Shown one piece after another: positions 62,595 through 64,000 of a stretch of 64,000 nucleotides of DNA. The stretch comes from Prorocentrum cordatum (taxonomy: Eukaryota > Sar > Dinophyceae > Prorocentrales > Prorocentraceae): assembly GCA_963575745.1 (NCBI GenBank), contig CAUYUJ010009513.1, positions 222,898 to 286,897 of the forward strand, read 5' to 3'. Below the pieces are notes generated by a model, which worked only from the letters and a program-made list of their open reading frames with translations, did no database searches and was not told where the DNA came from. The position numbers and the translations under genes are program-made. Positions within the stretch are counted from its first letter, which is position 1; each line of letters begins with the position of its first letter.

Positions 62595-63090
62595 CAGCTT
62601 AAACATTGGCAAGAGCTTCACGGATGGAAGGCGGGTGGTTTTCAAAATGTGGCTCTCGCCTTAGCGCCGCGCATATTCATTTTAAAATGTTGCAGGAGCT
62701 TCACGGATTGAAGGCGGGTCGTTTTCAAAATATGGCTCTCGCCGTAGCGCCGCACACATTCGTCTTAAAGTTTTCAGGAGCTTCACGGATTGACGGCGGT
62801 TCCGTTTTAACATGTGGCTCTCGCCTTCACATTCTTTTAAACATTGGCAAGAGTGTCGCGGATTGAGGGCGGGTGGTTTTCAAAATGTGGCTCTCGCCTT
62901 AGCGCCGCGCACACTCGCTTTAAAACTTCGAAGAGTTTCACGGATTGAGGGCGTGCCATTTTCAAAATGTGGTTCTCGCCTGAGCGCCGCGCACATTCAG
63001 AGCTTTACATATTGAGGGCGGCTCCTTTTCAAACTGTGGCTCTCGCCTTAGCAACGCGCACATTCTTGATACAAAATTGCAGAAGTTTCG
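62595..63090 (+). repeat. 83-bp minisatellite, about six units
   Basis: Units read TTCACGGATTGAGGGCGGGT, GGTTTTCAAAATGTGGCTCT, CGCCTTAGCGCCGCGCACAT, TC followed by TTTAAAA and a GGAGC/AGAG end. Starts near 62615, 62699, 62782, 62855, 62937 and 63005; two units are shortened. A decayed seventh unit follows to about 63160. Confidence 0.85.
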
Positions 63091-63414
63091 CGGAGTCCCA
63101 TGATCGACGTACCAGAATTGGTGTTTGGGGGGGACTCACGATTTTGAGGGCGCAACAATTACGGTGATTCGCGGCGTTGAGGTCCCAGGAATGGCGTTCT
63201 GGCTCCATTCAGGATCGTCAAGATGCAACAGTCAGGTTCATCCGTGGCGTTGGAATACCGTGAATAATGTTTTGGCATGTTTCAGGGTCTTCAAACGGTT
63301 GTCTTCCAACGAGGCAGGTCCCTCTGTGGAATTGAAGCGTTGTGGGGGCCTATGAAGAGGGAGCTTGGGGAAGGGTTTATTCCAACATCGTTGGTGACTC
63401 TTGGGTTTACACTG

Positions 63415-63847
63415 GTCCTCCTCCTCCTCCTCTTCCTCCTCCTCCCTCCTCCCCCTCCTTCTCCCACTCCTCCTCCCACAAGTCCTCCCACTGCTCCTCG
63501 TCCTCCTCCTCCTCCCCGTGCTCCTCATCATCCTCGCAGTCATTATCATCATCAGAATCACCAGCATCATCACCATCAGCATCATCATCATCATCAGCAG
63601 CACCATCATCAGCAGCATCATTATCAGTATCATCACCAGCATCACCAGCACCATCAGCATCATCATCAGCATCATCATCATCAGCAGCATCATCATCATT
63701 ATCATCGGCATCATCAGCAGCATCGGCATCAGCATCAGCATCATCATCAGCATCAGCACCATCATCATCATCAACATCATCATCAAAATCAACATCATCC
63801 TCCTCCTCCTCCTCATCATCATCATCAGCATCATCATCATTATCCTT

Positions 63848-63920
<73 letters not shown>

Positions 63921-64000
63921 ACATCAACATCAACAGCATCATCATCAGCAGCATCATCATCCTGCTCCTCATCCTGCTCCTCCTCTCCCTCCTCTCTCTC
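63415..64000. repeat. CTC tract then CAT tract to the window end
   Basis: CTC/TCC to about 63525, then CAT/CAG repeats for over 400 bp, then CTC again at the edge. The Met-rich minus frame is an artefact. Confidence 0.95.

Noticed and set aside
1-64000. Dinoflagellate spliced-leader sequence, tRNA, rRNA or CRISPR
   Set aside because: No match to the known spliced-leader 3' part (TTTTGGCTCAAG) was found by eye; no tRNA arm pattern or rRNA stretch was recognised; the direct repeats lack CRISPR-like constant repeats with unique spacers.

Overview
This window looks like nuclear DNA from a photosynthetic dinoflagellate. The basis is indirect: very GC-rich sequence, almost no long open frames, dense trinucleotide tracts, many short foldback elements, a LINE, and short coding islands separated by kilobases. 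The islands match a plastid protein family (HCF173). No bacterial operon, rRNA, tRNA or CRISPR was seen. The genus cannot be fixed from the sequence; a large, intron-rich genome such as Prorocentrum would fit.

The main result is a host gene spread over the minus strand. Short coding blocks at about 51.09, 41.04, 40.40, 39.50, 27.13, 20.58 and 15.47 kb, in descending order, match consecutive parts of HCF173. HCF173 is an atypical short-chain dehydrogenase (NmrA-like) split by a CIA30 domain, and it is needed for psbA mRNA translation in plastids. The order is: Rossmann glycine motif, beta-4 strand, following helix, CIA30 domain, the strand after CIA30, the YTxI motif, and the C-terminal IS-x-x-D-A block. 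Each block begins after an AG, and several begin in phase 0. The gene therefore covers at least 36 kb, and its introns hold most of the other features. A weak extra block lies at 38.7 kb, and weak upstream blocks lie at 52.1-53.4 kb. The C-terminal exon and the stretch around beta-3 were not found.

Retroelements lie inside these introns, in the same orientation. A LINE at 45.4-50.8 kb has an APE-type endonuclease, a reverse transcriptase with an FIDD active site and three zinc fingers, followed by a second frame. An unrecognised multi-ORF element at 32.3-36.4 kb has CxxC pairs and several stops or frameshifts, and a second diverged copy of its 3' module lies at 29.7-30.5 kb. Both copies keep a stop codon at the same place, followed by AAG ATG GA.

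Outside the gene, 0-15 kb is mostly repeats plus one broken plus-strand coding remnant at 7.6-8.2 kb. At 54.7-56.2 kb there is one intact minus-strand ORF for an unrecognised protein with an N-terminal membrane segment. From 57 to 64 kb only repeats were seen. At least eight families of short inverted-repeat elements occur, some with target-site duplications (8 bp for two families), along with several minisatellites (90, 151, 83, 74, 11 and 12 bp units) and long CTC/GAG, CAT, GTT, TCG and GAC tracts.
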